From Haliscomenobacter sp. (GTDB lineage: Bacteria > Bacteroidota > Bacteroidia > Chitinophagales > Saprospiraceae), in assembly GCA_016713275.1 (NCBI GenBank), contig JADJPL010000016.1:62001-126000 (forward strand): a DNA stretch of 64,000 nt, in the 5' to 3' direction. The notes under the pieces were generated by a model. It did no database searches. It was not told the origin of the DNA and saw only the letters and a list, made by a program, of their open reading frames with translations. Below, piece by piece: positions 35,605 through 45,166 of the stretch (positions are counted from its first letter, which is position 1; each line of letters begins with the position of its first letter). A program made the position numbers and the translations under genes.

Positions 35605-36498
35605 TCAATGGTTCACTACCAGGGCATAGTATTTCACTTTTGAAAAAGACCCGGCATCTTTGGTTTGGAAGTAGTTGCCCGCTTTGAAATAATTTTCAAA
35701 AACCCTCCACTTTTGCAAATGCACATTCTGGTAAACCTTGGATTCCTTTTCGTTCAAAATGACCTCCAACCGGCCGTCCGAGGCGATCACTTCCAGGGTG
35801 AATTTTCCTGTTCCGACCGTTTCTGAAAAGGTAAACCCAACATCATCCTTCCAGGCTTCTTCGTGGAGGATATCGGGTTCGGTGGCGTTCACATTCTTCA
35901 GTTCTTTGGTTTTGACAAGGACTTTTCCGTCTTGCCAGTAGATTTTAAGCACGGGAGGCGCATTGTTATCCGCTGCGCCGATCTGGTCCCGCTGTGCATT
36001 GGTAAGCCTTCCGTGTATTTGCATGATGATGGTTCGGTGGGGTTTGCCTGCTGCGTCCTTGGAAATTTCAGGCACAGCCAGCGTGCCCTTCATGCGGCCG
36101 CCCTGAGGGAAAGTCCAATTGGTGTTGTTGCTGCCGGGGACCAATTGCTCCCTTAGCTCGGTGCGGGAATAGGATGAATTGGCGGTAGAAGTGCCCGGGT
36201 AGGTATAAAACACCAACGAGCCGTCGGTCGAATCGTTGTACATAAACGCTTTCAACAACGAGTTGTTGGCATAGTCCAGGATTTCAGGCGGACTGACCTC
36301 CGTCGGGTTGCCGATGGGCAGGGTGACTTTCCAGTGGGAAAGATCGATATGCGGAAGGAAAAAGTCCACCCCTTCGACCGGCTCCCGCTGCGGCGGGATG
36401 TGTGGGCTGGGCGGCAGTTCCGTGCCTTTAATACAGCAATTAGTCAAACCAGCGAGGGCGAACAGCCAGAAAAAGTTAAGTTTCTTTAAAAAATGCAT
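35605..36498 (-). CDS. PL7 alginate lyase lipoprotein
   Basis: 297 residues. A lipoprotein signal ends at Cys21 (LTNC), so it is probably anchored at the outer membrane. The three PL7 signatures are all present: RTELR at 112-116, QIH at 160-162 and YFKAGNY at 270-276. The QIH form (not QVH) usually goes with poly-guluronate or mixed-chain preference. It makes the first endolytic cut of alginate, giving oligomers for SusCD import and for PL6/PL17. I use ATG 36498 because the signal peptide begins there, although the frame is open to 36690 across a repeat element. Confidence 0.92.
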   Translation of the reverse strand: MHFLKKLNFFWLFALAGLTNCCIKGTELPPSPHIPPQREPVEGVDFFLPHIDLSHWKVTLPIGNPTEVSPPEILDYANNSLLKAFMYNDSTDGSLVFYTYPGTSTANSSYSRTELREQLVPGSNNTNWTFPQGGRMKGTLAVPEISKDAAGKPHRTIIMQIHGRLTNAQRDQIGAADNNAPPVLKIYWQDGKVLVKTKELKNVNATEPDILHEEAWKDDVGFTFSETVGTGKFTLEVIASDGRLEVILNEKESKVYQNVHLQKWRVFENYFKAGNYFQTKDAGSFSKVKYYALVVNH

Positions 36499-36567
36499 AA
36501 CCGATAATTTAAACTGAAGATAAGTTCGTATCCAGAATGCCTTCAAGCGACCGTACCCATCCGGCTC

Positions 36568-36650
36568 ACCACACCATTGGACCTTTTCGTTTTCCTGGCG
36601 CCCAGACCTTCCCCAGGTTTCGCAATCCCTGGAAGGTCTGGGCCCAGTCT
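36568..36650. repeat. palindromic MITE-like element, copy D (degenerate)
   Basis: The inner hairpin CCAGACCTTCC...GGAAGGTCTGG (36602-36642) is intact, while the outer ends (CACACCATTGGACCTTTTCG) have decayed. It lies between the PKD lipoprotein and PL7 genes. Confidence 0.75.
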
Positions 36651-36709
36651 GTTCGGTGGCGGGAAAAAAGCGCCTTTTTCCCCGCGCCACCCCGTTGTAC
36701 CAAGTTTAT

Positions 36710-37648
36710 TTACTTCTTGGGATAAACCTTCACATTATCCAAATAAGCATCCACATCGGTTACCCCATAAATGAGTATCCCCACTTTACCGCTGGCATTG
36801 GCAGTAAATTCCCCTTTGACGGTGGTAAACACCGTTTTCCCGAGCACCTTAGTACCCACATGGTTCAGCAAAGGCGCTTTATCGTAACTACTGATCGCCT
36901 CAGCCCCATCCGCAAAGTGCCCATCGAGTATTCCGCCAATGATTCGATTCCCGCCCGGTGCGATCCCCGCTTGTTCGGCCTCGGTTTTTATGGCATATTC
37001 ATATTCCAGGATATACTTTCTGTTGGGGGACACGACAATTGCCTGGTAAGCATATCGCGTATTCGAACTTTTGTAGGCGCCAGCAGAGGTTTCTTTGGTC
37101 CATTTGGCGCCCTTTGTTTTGGCTCCATTGTCCGCGCCGTCATACTTTAACCAGGATCCATCGCCACTGGTGTTGAACGGACTCGTAGTACCCCCGGTAA
37201 AGGAAGAAAAACTCCAATTAGCCGCCCCAGCTTCAAAATCTCCGTTCAGGATGGCTGGCGCCAGCGGAACAAACAAGTCAACAACCCGAACATCCTTCGT
37301 AATGGAATTGGATGCCCCATTGGCATCGCTACTGGTGAGCGTAACTTTGTAGGTCCCTTCTCCTGGAAACGTAAACGCCGGATCTTGGCTGGCAGACGTC
37401 TTTCCTCCACCAAAATCCCAAAGATATTTGGTGGATTCAAACGAGAGGTTTTTAAAGATAATGGTTTGAAAGTCTTTGGCATCCGGAGCAAACGAAAAGT
37501 CTGCTTTTGGCAAAACCGTATCGGTTTTTGAGTTGGCCTCAGGTAATTCAAACTCAAAATATTTCTCACAACTGCTAACTACCATAAGGGAAAACGCCGT
37601 TAAGAACAACAGGGTCATTTTCCTGTAATAAATCAGCTTCTGTTTCAT
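36710..37648 (-). CDS. PKD-domain surface lipoprotein (SusE/F-like position)
   Basis: 312 residues. A lipoprotein signal ends at Cys27 (SLMVVSSC). A PKD domain follows (ADFSFAPDAKDFQTIIFKNL, WDFGGGKTSASQDPAFTFP, GTYKVTLTSSDANGASNSIT), then a carbohydrate-binding-like beta domain (ILNGDFEAGAANWSFSSFTG, DAYLDNVKVYPKK). It sits just after SusD, where surface glycan-binding proteins are encoded, so it likely binds alginate at the cell surface. Binding specificity is inferred from position only. Confidence 0.83.
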   Translation of the reverse strand: MKQKLIYYRKMTLLFLTAFSLMVVSSCEKYFEFELPEANSKTDTVLPKADFSFAPDAKDFQTIIFKNLSFESTKYLWDFGGGKTSASQDPAFTFPGEGTYKVTLTSSDANGASNSITKDVRVVDLFVPLAPAILNGDFEAGAANWSFSSFTGGTTSPFNTSGDGSWLKYDGADNGAKTKGAKWTKETSAGAYKSSNTRYAYQAIVVSPNRKYILEYEYAIKTEAEQAGIAPGGNRIIGGILDGHFADGAEAISSYDKAPLLNHVGTKVLGKTVFTTVKGEFTANASGKVGILIYGVTDVDAYLDNVKVYPKK

Positions 37649-37679
37649 ATCTTTATTTTTTTGATTAGTAATGATGGTT

Positions 37680-39134
37680 TTAATATCCGGGGTTTTGAGT
37701 CAGCAGGCCTTTGCTTAAGTTAATTTCTCTAGCGGGGATAGGAAGCAATAATTTTCGCGCGTCGTAACTTCCGTATCCCATTTCGGCAGCGTGGGCCTTT
37801 AATACCGCATCCGCTACTCCGAACCGGACCAAATCAAAGAATCGCTGATTCTCAAACGCCAGCTCTACCCTTCTCTCCACGAGCAACGCCTCTTTGGTAA
37901 GTACTGCAGGACGGTCGGTTACGGGATTAAATCCTGCTCTTGCTTTAACTTTCATATACGAATCAATGGCGGCAGCATTTGTGGTTTCCGCGCCTCCAGC
38001 CAAAAGCGCTTCTGCGTGCATGAGCAACACATCCGCATAGCGCAATACGATCCAATCGTTGCCTGCATTGCGCGCATTGGGGCCATAGGTAGGAGGGCTG
38101 GTCGTAATATTCGATCCCTCCGGTAAAAACTTGGCTACTTCATTGGACGTGCCGAACGTAACATAGGAAACCGCGGTCCTGTTCCCTCCAAACTTGGTAA
38201 AATCCGAAATCAAATTCGCGTTGACAATGTTCAGCCCATCCTCTCTCCCCTGACGGAACAGAGAGGTAAACTCCGAAGAGAAACTCTGGCTTTCCTGCGT
38301 ATTTCCTGCGATATACTGAATGGCAAAAAGGATCTCCGGATTCAATTCTTTATAAAAAACATCTCTAAAATTAGCTTGTAAAGCAAATTTTGCGCTGCTA
38401 ATAATATCCTGGCACAATTGAGCTGCTCCCGGATAGTTGCGGTTATCCTGGGTTAAATACACTTTGGCCAACAGGCCTTGTGCGGCTGCTTTAGAGGCTC
38501 TGGACTTATGGGTGTTGTCCAAATTGTCGATCGCTTCTTTGAGATCGGATTCGATTTGCTGGTAAATCTGTGCGGAAGGTACTCTGGTAAAGAGCTTTTC
38601 ATTGTCTAAGGCGCCTACCACTTCGGTTACCAAAGGCACATCGCCGAACAACCGGACCAGGTTAAAATAGGCAAAAGCTCTTAAAAATTTGGCTTCCGCA
38701 GCGTATTTCGCCTGATTGCCTGGATTGGCCACGCCAATGAAATTCAACACGTTATTCGCCCTGAAAATAATCTGGTACATGGACTCATAATAATCTTCAG
38801 ACTGCACATTATTGGGATCGACCAAATATCTGTGAAAATCTGCTTTTGAGCCCTCCAGCGTGGCGCTTCTGGTATTGTCGGAGCGGTGTTCCGTGAAAAG
38901 GTATTCAAACTGCACCCCTCTGTTCGAATTCGTAATACTTGTAGTAGTATTTTCATTAACCCCCTGCGCTGCGTCATAGATACCCATAATGCCCGCCAGC
39001 AAGCTTGCATCCGTGGTAAAGTAGGCATCCGCAACGACCGCCGTATCCGGCAGCGGATTTAAGAATTCTTCCGTATCACAGGAGGCAAACGCCAACCCGA
39101 TTATGGAAAGAATAATGATTTTATTATATTTCAT
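37680..39134 (-). CDS. susD: SusD/RagB-family glycan-binding lipoprotein
   Basis: 484 residues with lipoprotein signal MKYNKIIILSIIGLAFASC. It shows the SusD-like pattern of tetratricopeptide-type helices (AEAKFLRAFAYFNLVRLFGD, ASKAAAQGLLAKVYLTQDNR) and the conserved C terminus VLRYADVLLMHAEALLAGGA, VERRVELAFENQRFFDLVRF, LLPIPAREINL. It forms the lid of the SusCD importer and binds oligosaccharide, here presumably alginate oligomers. It lies 19 bp downstream of susC. No frame disturbance is seen. Confidence 0.93.
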   Translation of the reverse strand: MKYNKIIILSIIGLAFASCDTEEFLNPLPDTAVVADAYFTTDASLLAGIMGIYDAAQGVNENTTTSITNSNRGVQFEYLFTEHRSDNTRSATLEGSKADFHRYLVDPNNVQSEDYYESMYQIIFRANNVLNFIGVANPGNQAKYAAEAKFLRAFAYFNLVRLFGDVPLVTEVVGALDNEKLFTRVPSAQIYQQIESDLKEAIDNLDNTHKSRASKAAAQGLLAKVYLTQDNRNYPGAAQLCQDIISSAKFALQANFRDVFYKELNPEILFAIQYIAGNTQESQSFSSEFTSLFRQGREDGLNIVNANLISDFTKFGGNRTAVSYVTFGTSNEVAKFLPEGSNITTSPPTYGPNARNAGNDWIVLRYADVLLMHAEALLAGGAETTNAAAIDSYMKVKARAGFNPVTDRPAVLTKEALLVERRVELAFENQRFFDLVRFGVADAVLKAHAAEMGYGSYDARKLLLPIPAREINLSKGLLTQNPGY

Positions 39135-39153
39135 GATGATTCTTATTTTAAGC

Positions 39154-42100
39154 TTAAAAATTAAGATTCACGCCAACCGACATGGTTCTGAACAACGGCG
39201 TTCCTGCTCTTTGTTCTCCGTATTTTCTGGGATCGGGAGTGTCTATAAATTCCGGGTTAAATCCAAAATATTTATCGGAAGTCTTATAAATCAGGTTCTG
39301 ACCAGATGCATAAACCCTCAGATTATCCAAACCCAACCGGGATAATTGTCTTTTCGAGAAGTTATACCCAATGTTCACATTTCGAAGGGAAAAGTACCCT
39401 GCGGGCTGGACAATTAAATTGGTTAACACCTTCTGCTTGATAAACGACGCATTGGGAACCACGCCATCAATGACGGCCTGCTGCGGGTTTACGGTCGCGT
39501 TTCCAAACCAGTTGAAGAAGTATTCATCCCCAACATTTCGCACTTCCGCGCCCTGGCTTCCCTGAATCATCACAGAAAAGTCGAAATTCCCAATTTGAAA
39601 TTCATTGGTAAAGCTCCAAATCAGGTCTGGATAAGACCGTCTCCATTTAAATCCTTCACAATGATATCCTGGGCAGAGCTGCCAATTGGATGATACGGGG
39701 TACTGACATAAATATTGGGGAGTTCCCTGTCGGCCACATACCCATAGAAGGAGGAAATAGGGTTGCCTATCAGGTTGATCCATTGGGAGTTTCTGCCGTA
39801 ACTATCCTCTAAAAGGGCGCCGTTCGATTCGCCAAAATTAAGCAATTCGTTTTTATTGGTGGATGCAACCAGGGTTGAACTCCATCTAAACTTCTCATTA
39901 GTCACATTAATGGTTCTTATCTCCAGCTCAACGCCCCTGTTCTCTACTTCGCCCAAATTCACGATCCCACTGGTAAACCCGGTAACATAAGAAACCGGAT
40001 TTTGCAACAGCAATTTATCGCTGGTTCGCACATAATAATCAAATGATCCGGTAATCCGGTTATTCAAAAACCCAAAATCTAGTCCCGGACTGAATTCTCT
40101 CGATGCTTCCCATTGCAGCAGGGTATTCGCAATATTACGCGCTGCGACGCCTGCAGAAATGCTGTTATTGGTAATCGCGTTGGTCGTGTTTAATAACGCC
40201 AGATAGGGGTAGGCATTGACGATATCGTCGCCAACATTAAAGTTTTCATTCCCCGTTAGTCCGTAACTGACCCTAAACTTCAGCAGACTGATTACCTTGC
40301 TGTTGCTTAAGAAGTTTTCAAGGTGCGCGTTCCAACCTACAGATACTGCCGGGAAATTACCCCATTTAGAGTCTACCCCAAAAACCGAACTTCCGTCTCG
40401 CCTGAAGGACGCATTGACTAAATACTTATTTGCGAACGCATAATTAACCCTGGCAAAATAACCGATCTTTTTTCGTTCAAAATTGAGTTCCTGATAGTTT
40501 GAGATCGTAGTTGCTCCCTGGAGGTTCTTCAGTAGATCGTTGGTAAATCCAATGCCGGAAACGGTACTGTTTTCCGATGCTCTTTTCTGGAACGTTGCCC
40601 CTGCCAGCGCTCCAAGGTCATGTTTTCCAAATGTTTTGGAATAGTCAATCGTATTATCGGAAATCAATCTGGTGTTGTATCTGTTTTGTAAGTTATAGGC
40701 CGCGTTGCTTGGATTGGCATGGTGCAATACCCCATCATACCGGGTTCTTTTGCGTTGTTCCAGCGTGATGCCAAGGGAAGTCTTTGCGGTAAGCGCATCG
40801 GCAATTTTATAACTTAAATACGTGGATCCCAACACATTCGTATTATACTCATAGTGTTCTCTTTCCACGTATTGCGCATAAGGGTTCTGATCGCCCGACG
40901 TGCGGGGTCTGGCTGTTTTTCCATCCCCATTCATATCTTTAAGAATCAGGTGATTCTCCAGGAAATAATCGCCTACGCCAACATTCGGATAAGTCGTTCT
41001 GTTAATATATTTCAGGGTCTCTTCGGTGTGATAGATAGGAAGCCATGGCATTTGCCTGATGGGGTTGTGTATGGACGTCGGCAAAGCCCTTCGGTTCGAG
41101 TAGGAAGGCGTGACATGCATCCCGAATTTTATTCGCTCAGACAGTCTGGAATCCAGCTTCAAATCAACCGAATACAATTTGTAGTTATCGGTAATCACCA
41201 CTCCTTCATCATGCAGATACCTCAAGGACGTACTGAATTTGGTTTTGTCCGTTCCGCCTCTTGCGGAAAGCGAGTGGCTGATCATATTTCCTCCTTCAAA
41301 AAAAACATCCTGCCAGTCTCTGTCGATCCCGGTCACGGAAACCAACTCTTGTGCATACAGGGTTTCATCGGTAAGTTCCCCTGTTTCGGCTAATTCTTTC
41401 GCCGCCCAGCTGGCAACGGTCTTTCTGTAGGCGTCGCTTCCAAAGGCGTCTTTCCGGGCCAGGTAGGTTTCATAGCTAAATTTGGTTTTTCCTTCCTTCC
41501 CGGTCTTTGTCGTAATCAGGATAACGCCATTGGACCCCTCGCTGCCATAAATGGCTGCCGATGCCGCGTCCTTTAAAACTTCGAAAGATTCCACATTATT
41601 CATATCCAGATTGCCCAGAAAGCTGGCATCGACTACTATCCCGTCAACCACCACGGCAGGACCAGAGCTCGCGGTGATGGATCCAAACCCTCTAATCGTA
41701 ATCGTAGGCGCCGCCCCTGCTTCTGCGCTGGTTGCCTGGACATTCACGCCGGAAACTTGCCCAATTAAGGCATCGTCGACCCTGGATACGGGCATTTGAT
41801 CCAGCGTTTTATTCTCCACTTTGGAAACAGACCCCGTTAAGTGGGATTTCTTTTGCGTACCGTAGCCAATCACGACGACCTCGTCGATCAATTCGGCATC
41901 GATTTCCATCACGACGTTCAAAACGGCTTGCGCGTTTACTGGTACCAGAAGTTTTTTGAAACCGATATAGCTGAATTCGAGGATGGCATTGGGCTCTACC
42001 TCAATTGCGAATTCGCCGTTTATATCAGTAACCGTACCTGAAGTGGCGCCGCTGATGACAATCGTCACGCCAACCATTGGCAAGCCATCTGCAGCCGACC

Positions 42101-42260
42101 GGACGGTTCCTTTAACGGTCATCGGCGCCTTTATGAATTCGGAATCAAATTCCCAATTGAGGGTATTCCCCTGTAAGAAAAGAGGAAAGCAAAACAACAT
42201 CACCATAAAGCCAGCAAGCCGTTTGGATATGTTGATTCGATTTGGTATTTTCGTTGACAT
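39154..42260 (-). CDS. susC: SusC/RagA-type TonB-dependent receptor, internal out-of-frame deletion
   Basis: About 1,030 residues. Signal peptide, a carboxypeptidase-like regulatory domain (TVKGTVRSAADGLPMVGVTI), a TonB-box region, the plug (VIGYGTQKKSHLTGSVSKVE, PTITIRGFGSI, ILITTKTGKEGKTKFSYE) and a large barrel ending in a terminal Phe (VGVNLNF). Near 39640 the frame ends at VKDLNGDGLIQT and resumes as SYPDLIWSFTNEFQIGNFDF. SusC proteins normally carry about a dozen residues of the type INxxDRTIIGNP between these, so a deletion of about 35-40 bases has occurred. It may be an assembly error or a real lesion that would inactivate uptake. Confidence 0.9.
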
Positions 42261-42289
42261 AATTCAATAGGTTTAAATTGTGTTATGTT

Positions 42290-42305
42290 GCTCACCTCGG
42301 GGTGA
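42290..42305. promoter_or_regulatory. small hairpin upstream of susC
   Basis: CTCACC-TCGG-GGTGAG, a 6-bp stem with a four-base loop, 30 bases upstream of the susC ATG. It could be an RNA element of the leader or an operator half; there is no homology support. Confidence 0.35.
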
Positions 42306-42577
42306 GTTTAGGTATGAAGTGGGGAAAAAAACCTTCATTCGAGCAATAAAAAGTCCAGCCGCCTGGTGTTCCCGCACCGGAGGTTGTGGTTTCGGGAGGC
42401 CCTTCGAATTCTTCAATCAGCCTACCCGTAAAGCTTGCACCAATGAAAATTACCCACGAAGAAGGTTAGCAGTTGAAAAGCTGCTAACTTTTTTTCAGCT
42501 GCTGTTGATCGTGCTATCCATCTTTATTTGGTTGGTTTTAAATGATTAGCGTTCTCCGTTATGCCCTCGGCGATGCC
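42306..42577. other. susC leader / promoter region
   Basis: About 270 bases between susC and the end of the regulator gene. No gene is seen. A short inverted repeat AGCAGTTGAAAAGCTGCTAACTTTTTTTCAGC (positions about 42466-42500) resembles a stem followed by a T-run on the plus strand, but no plus-strand gene ends here. The susC promoter should lie here, on the minus strand. Confidence 0.35.
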
Positions 42578-43303
42578 CTAGTCCGTTCCGTTCAGTCTTC
42601 CATTTTTCAGCGTATAACTGTAGTCCAGCACATCCTTCAAATGCACCCGCATGGCAGCGCCAGCCTTCTCCGGTTCCTGATTCGCAATGTGATCGAGAAT
42701 TATTTGATGCTCCTCCAACGCCCGGTGGAAACGTCCGGCCTTGCAGATGTCCAGTTTGATAAAGCTGTTTACGATATCCGGGGTGATAATCAGCATCAGC
42801 GACTTAAGCACGGAGTTTTTGCTGGCTTCCGCAATCTTCAGATGGAACATCAGGTCTTCTTCCACCCCCTGCTCTTCCCGCAGCACTTTCTCCTGATAAG
42901 CATCCAGGGCTTTTTGGATATTGATGAGGTCTTCTGGAGTCCGCCTTTTGGCAGCGAGGGTGGCTGCCTGGGTTTCGAGCAGCACCCTCGTTTCTACGAG
43001 GGAGGCAAAGTCGCTGTTCTCCAATTGCAAAATGTCGGAAATAAGCCCTTCCAGGGCCGTGATGCCCATGCCGGCCACCACCGTGCCGCTTTGGGGCTGG
43101 GTTTTCAGAATGCCATAAAATTCAAGCTTTTGCAAAGCTTCCCGCACGTAGGTGCGGCCAACGCCAAATTTCTCGGCGAGCTTGCGCTCCGGTGGAAGGC
43201 GATCGCCGGGCTTTAGCTGACCAGAAAGGATCAACTCCCGGATTTGCCGGCTGATTTTGTCGGCTGGGCTTTCGATGGTTATTTCGCTGAAGTTCTCTAA
43301 CAT
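42578..43303 (-). CDS. FadR-type GntR transcriptional regulator of the alginate locus
   Basis: 241 residues. An N-terminal winged HTH (ISRQIRELILSGQLKPGDRL, PPERKLAEKFGVGRTYVREA, LQKLEFYGILKTQPQSGTVV) is followed by an all-helical FCD effector domain (ASLVETRVLLETQAATLAAK, DLMFHLKIAEASKNSVLKSL, ALEEHQIILDHIANQEPEKA) with metal/ligand His residues. In alginate loci this type usually represses until a metabolite such as DEH or KDG binds. A tandem palindromic site, ATTGGTCGACCAAT, lies 14-42 bp before its start, which points to self-regulation. It is at the head of the minus-strand cluster, adjoining susC. Confidence 0.9.
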   Translation of the reverse strand: MLENFSEITIESPADKISRQIRELILSGQLKPGDRLPPERKLAEKFGVGRTYVREALQKLEFYGILKTQPQSGTVVAGMGITALEGLISDILQLENSDFASLVETRVLLETQAATLAAKRRTPEDLINIQKALDAYQEKVLREEQGVEEDLMFHLKIAEASKNSVLKSLMLIITPDIVNSFIKLDICKAGRFHRALEEHQIILDHIANQEPEKAGAAMRVHLKDVLDYSYTLKNGRLNGTD

Positions 43304-43316
43304 AAGCTGGTGGTTT

Positions 43317-43345
43317 ATTGGTCGACTAGCAATTGGTCGACCAAT
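43317..43345. promoter_or_regulatory. tandem GntR operator
   Basis: A perfect 14-bp palindrome, ATTGGTCGACCAAT (43332-43345), and an upstream near-copy, ATTGGTCGACTA (43317-43328), with 15-bp spacing. FadR-subfamily regulators bind palindromes of the TNGTNNNACNA type; TTGGTCGACCAA fits the GT...AC core. It overlaps the region just before the regulator ATG. Confidence 0.75.
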
Positions 43346-43385
43346 TTTTCAATGAGCCTAAGGTAATGCTTAGTTGTTTCTTTTT

Positions 43386-43407
43386 CAATTTTTTCGAAAA
43401 AAAATTG
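43386..43407. promoter_or_regulatory. AT-rich palindrome
   Basis: CAATTTTTTCG followed by AAAAAAAATTG, plus a second TTTTTTCGAAAA at 43429-43440 nearby. It lies in the divergent promoter region between the GntR gene and the OFA transporter. A possible -7 box TAATTTTG (Bacteroidota type TAnnTTTG) is at 43450-43457, for the plus strand. Confidence 0.4.
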
Positions 43408-43514
43408 AAATCATTCGTTTTAGTATATTTTTTCGAAAATAACCTGATTTAATTTTGTATTCAAATCCAATTATAGCCTAAAAAGAAGGAATTCAATAAA
43501 GAATCCAAAACCCA

Positions 43515-43566
43515 CCCTACTGGGCATTGCGGAAACGGCCCAGACAAACGAAAACACCCAGCAGGG
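43515..43566. repeat. short MITE-like relic, copy G
   Basis: CCCTACTGGGCATT at the left and CACCCAGCAGGGC at the right enclose a shortened, decayed middle (cggcccagacaaacg). Same terminal sequence as copies A-E. Confidence 0.6.
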
Positions 43567-43729
43567 CATACCAAACCCCATCCCTTTGGGTCAGCAAAGG
43601 GCGCCCAAAGGAAATAAATCCGGACAGAACAAAACCAGCTCTGGCCTTCAGGAAAAACCCCAAACCAATTGGTATTCAGGAAAATTTTCCTTACGTTGGG
43701 CTAAGTTATCTACCAAATTGCCTAACCAT

Positions 43730-45118
43730 ATGACCTTTCTTTCAAAAGACTCCACCATTGCGCCTGCAGGCTTCAACCGCTGGCGGGTACCGGTGGCAGC
43801 CCTGTGCATCCACCTCTGCATTGGGCAGATTTACGCGTTCAGCGTATTCAACAAACCATTGAGCCTGCTCCTGGGCGTTTCGGCTCCTTCTCCAGACGAC
43901 TGGTCGCTTACCCAATTGGGCTGGATTTTCAGTCTGGCCCTGTTTTTCCTGGGCGCTTCGGCGGCCACCTTCGGCAAGTGGATGGAAAAGGCTGGCCCGC
44001 GGAAGGCCATGTTTGCCGCAGCGCTTTGCTTCAGTACCGGGTTCTTCCTTTCGGCATTGGGCATTTACCTGCACCAACTCTGGCTGTTGTATCTCGGCTC
44101 CGGCGTGGTGGGCGGTATCGGGCTGGGCCTGGGGTACATATCGCCCGTGTCAACCCTGATCAAATGGTTCCCCGACCGGCCAGGCATGGCCACCGGCATG
44201 GCCATCATGGGTTTTGGCGGAGGCGGTATGATCGCCTCGCCGTTATCGGTTTCCCTGATGGACCGCTTCCGCAGCGCTTCGTCAACAGGGGTGGGCGAAA
44301 CCTTCATGGCGATGGGGGCCATTTACCTGGTCGTGATGCTATTTGGCGCGTTTCTGGTACGGGTGCCTGCTCCAGGCTGGCAACCTAAGGGCTTCGATGC
44401 CTCCCGTATACAGGAGAAAAAAATGGTGACTACCCAACACGTGCTGGTTGATAATGCCGTAAAAACCCGTCAGTTTTATCTGCTCTTTGGCGTGCTCATG
44501 CTCAATGTAACTGCAGGAATTGGCGTACTCGGCCAGGCATCGGTTATGATCCAGGAGCTGTTTTCCGAGACTTCCGTTGGGGTAGCCAAAGCCATCGATG
44601 CCCAGGAAGCCGCTGGGTTCGTGATGTTACTGAGTTTGTTTAATATGGCAGGACGGTTCTTCTGGTCCTCCCTATCCGATTATATTGGCCGCCGCAACAC
44701 CTATATCGTCTTTTTTTCGCTGGGTATCGTATTGTATGCCGCCATTCCCACTGTTGGCGGATCCGGCTCGGTCGTATTGTTCATCGCCGCCTTTGCCGTT
44801 ATTATGAGTATGTACGGCGGCGGCTTTGCCACGATACCTGCTTACCTGCGCGATTTGTTTGGCTCAAGGCAGGTAGGCGCCATTCATGGCCGATTGCTGC
44901 TGGCCTGGTCGGCAGCGGCTATCCTTGGCCCCGTGCTCATCAACTACCTGCGGCAATATCAACTGGAAGTAAAAGGGCTTCCCGCCGCCGAAGTGTATTC
45001 GGTGACCATGTACATCATGGCCGGGTTACTCCTCATCGGGCTGTTCTGCAACCTGCTCGTAACCCCTGTTGAGGAAAAGCACTATGAAAAGGAACCCGAG
45101 GCGTTGGGATATGCCTGA
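43730..45118 (+). CDS. OFA-family MFS transporter (oxalate/formate or carboxylate type)
   Basis: 462 residues with 12 membrane helices. Signatures of the OFA group: FNRWRVPVAALCIHLCIGQI, YAFSVFNKPL, GGIGLGLGYISPVSTLIKWF, PDRPGMATGMAIMGFGGGGM and, in the second half, LFNMAGRFFWSSLSDYIGRR. OFA proteins move small mono- or dicarboxylates by exchange or symport; the substrate here could be lactate, formate or oxalate. I use ATG 43730 because MTFLSKDSTIAP precedes the first helix; the frame is open further up to 43586 across a repeat relic. It lies 48 bp before the sensor gene. Confidence 0.83.
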   Translation: MTFLSKDSTIAPAGFNRWRVPVAALCIHLCIGQIYAFSVFNKPLSLLLGVSAPSPDDWSLTQLGWIFSLALFFLGASAATFGKWMEKAGPRKAMFAAALCFSTGFFLSALGIYLHQLWLLYLGSGVVGGIGLGLGYISPVSTLIKWFPDRPGMATGMAIMGFGGGGMIASPLSVSLMDRFRSASSTGVGETFMAMGAIYLVVMLFGAFLVRVPAPGWQPKGFDASRIQEKKMVTTQHVLVDNAVKTRQFYLLFGVLMLNVTAGIGVLGQASVMIQELFSETSVGVAKAIDAQEAAGFVMLLSLFNMAGRFFWSSLSDYIGRRNTYIVFFSLGIVLYAAIPTVGGSGSVVLFIAAFAVIMSMYGGGFATIPAYLRDLFGSRQVGAIHGRLLLAWSAAAILGPVLINYLRQYQLEVKGLPAAEVYSVTMYIMAGLLLIGLFCNLLVTPVEEKHYEKEPEALGYA

Positions 45119-45166
45119 CACCACATGGCTTGGTCCAGCCGTGCGCTTTAATATACTCCAATTGAA

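Noticed and set aside
35605..36690. N-terminal extension of the PL7 protein to 361 residues
   Set aside because: The extra 64 residues are translated from a MITE-like repeat; the signal peptide starts at 36498.
42466..42500. terminator-like stem with T-run on the plus strand
   Set aside because: No plus-strand gene ends there, so a terminator function has no support.
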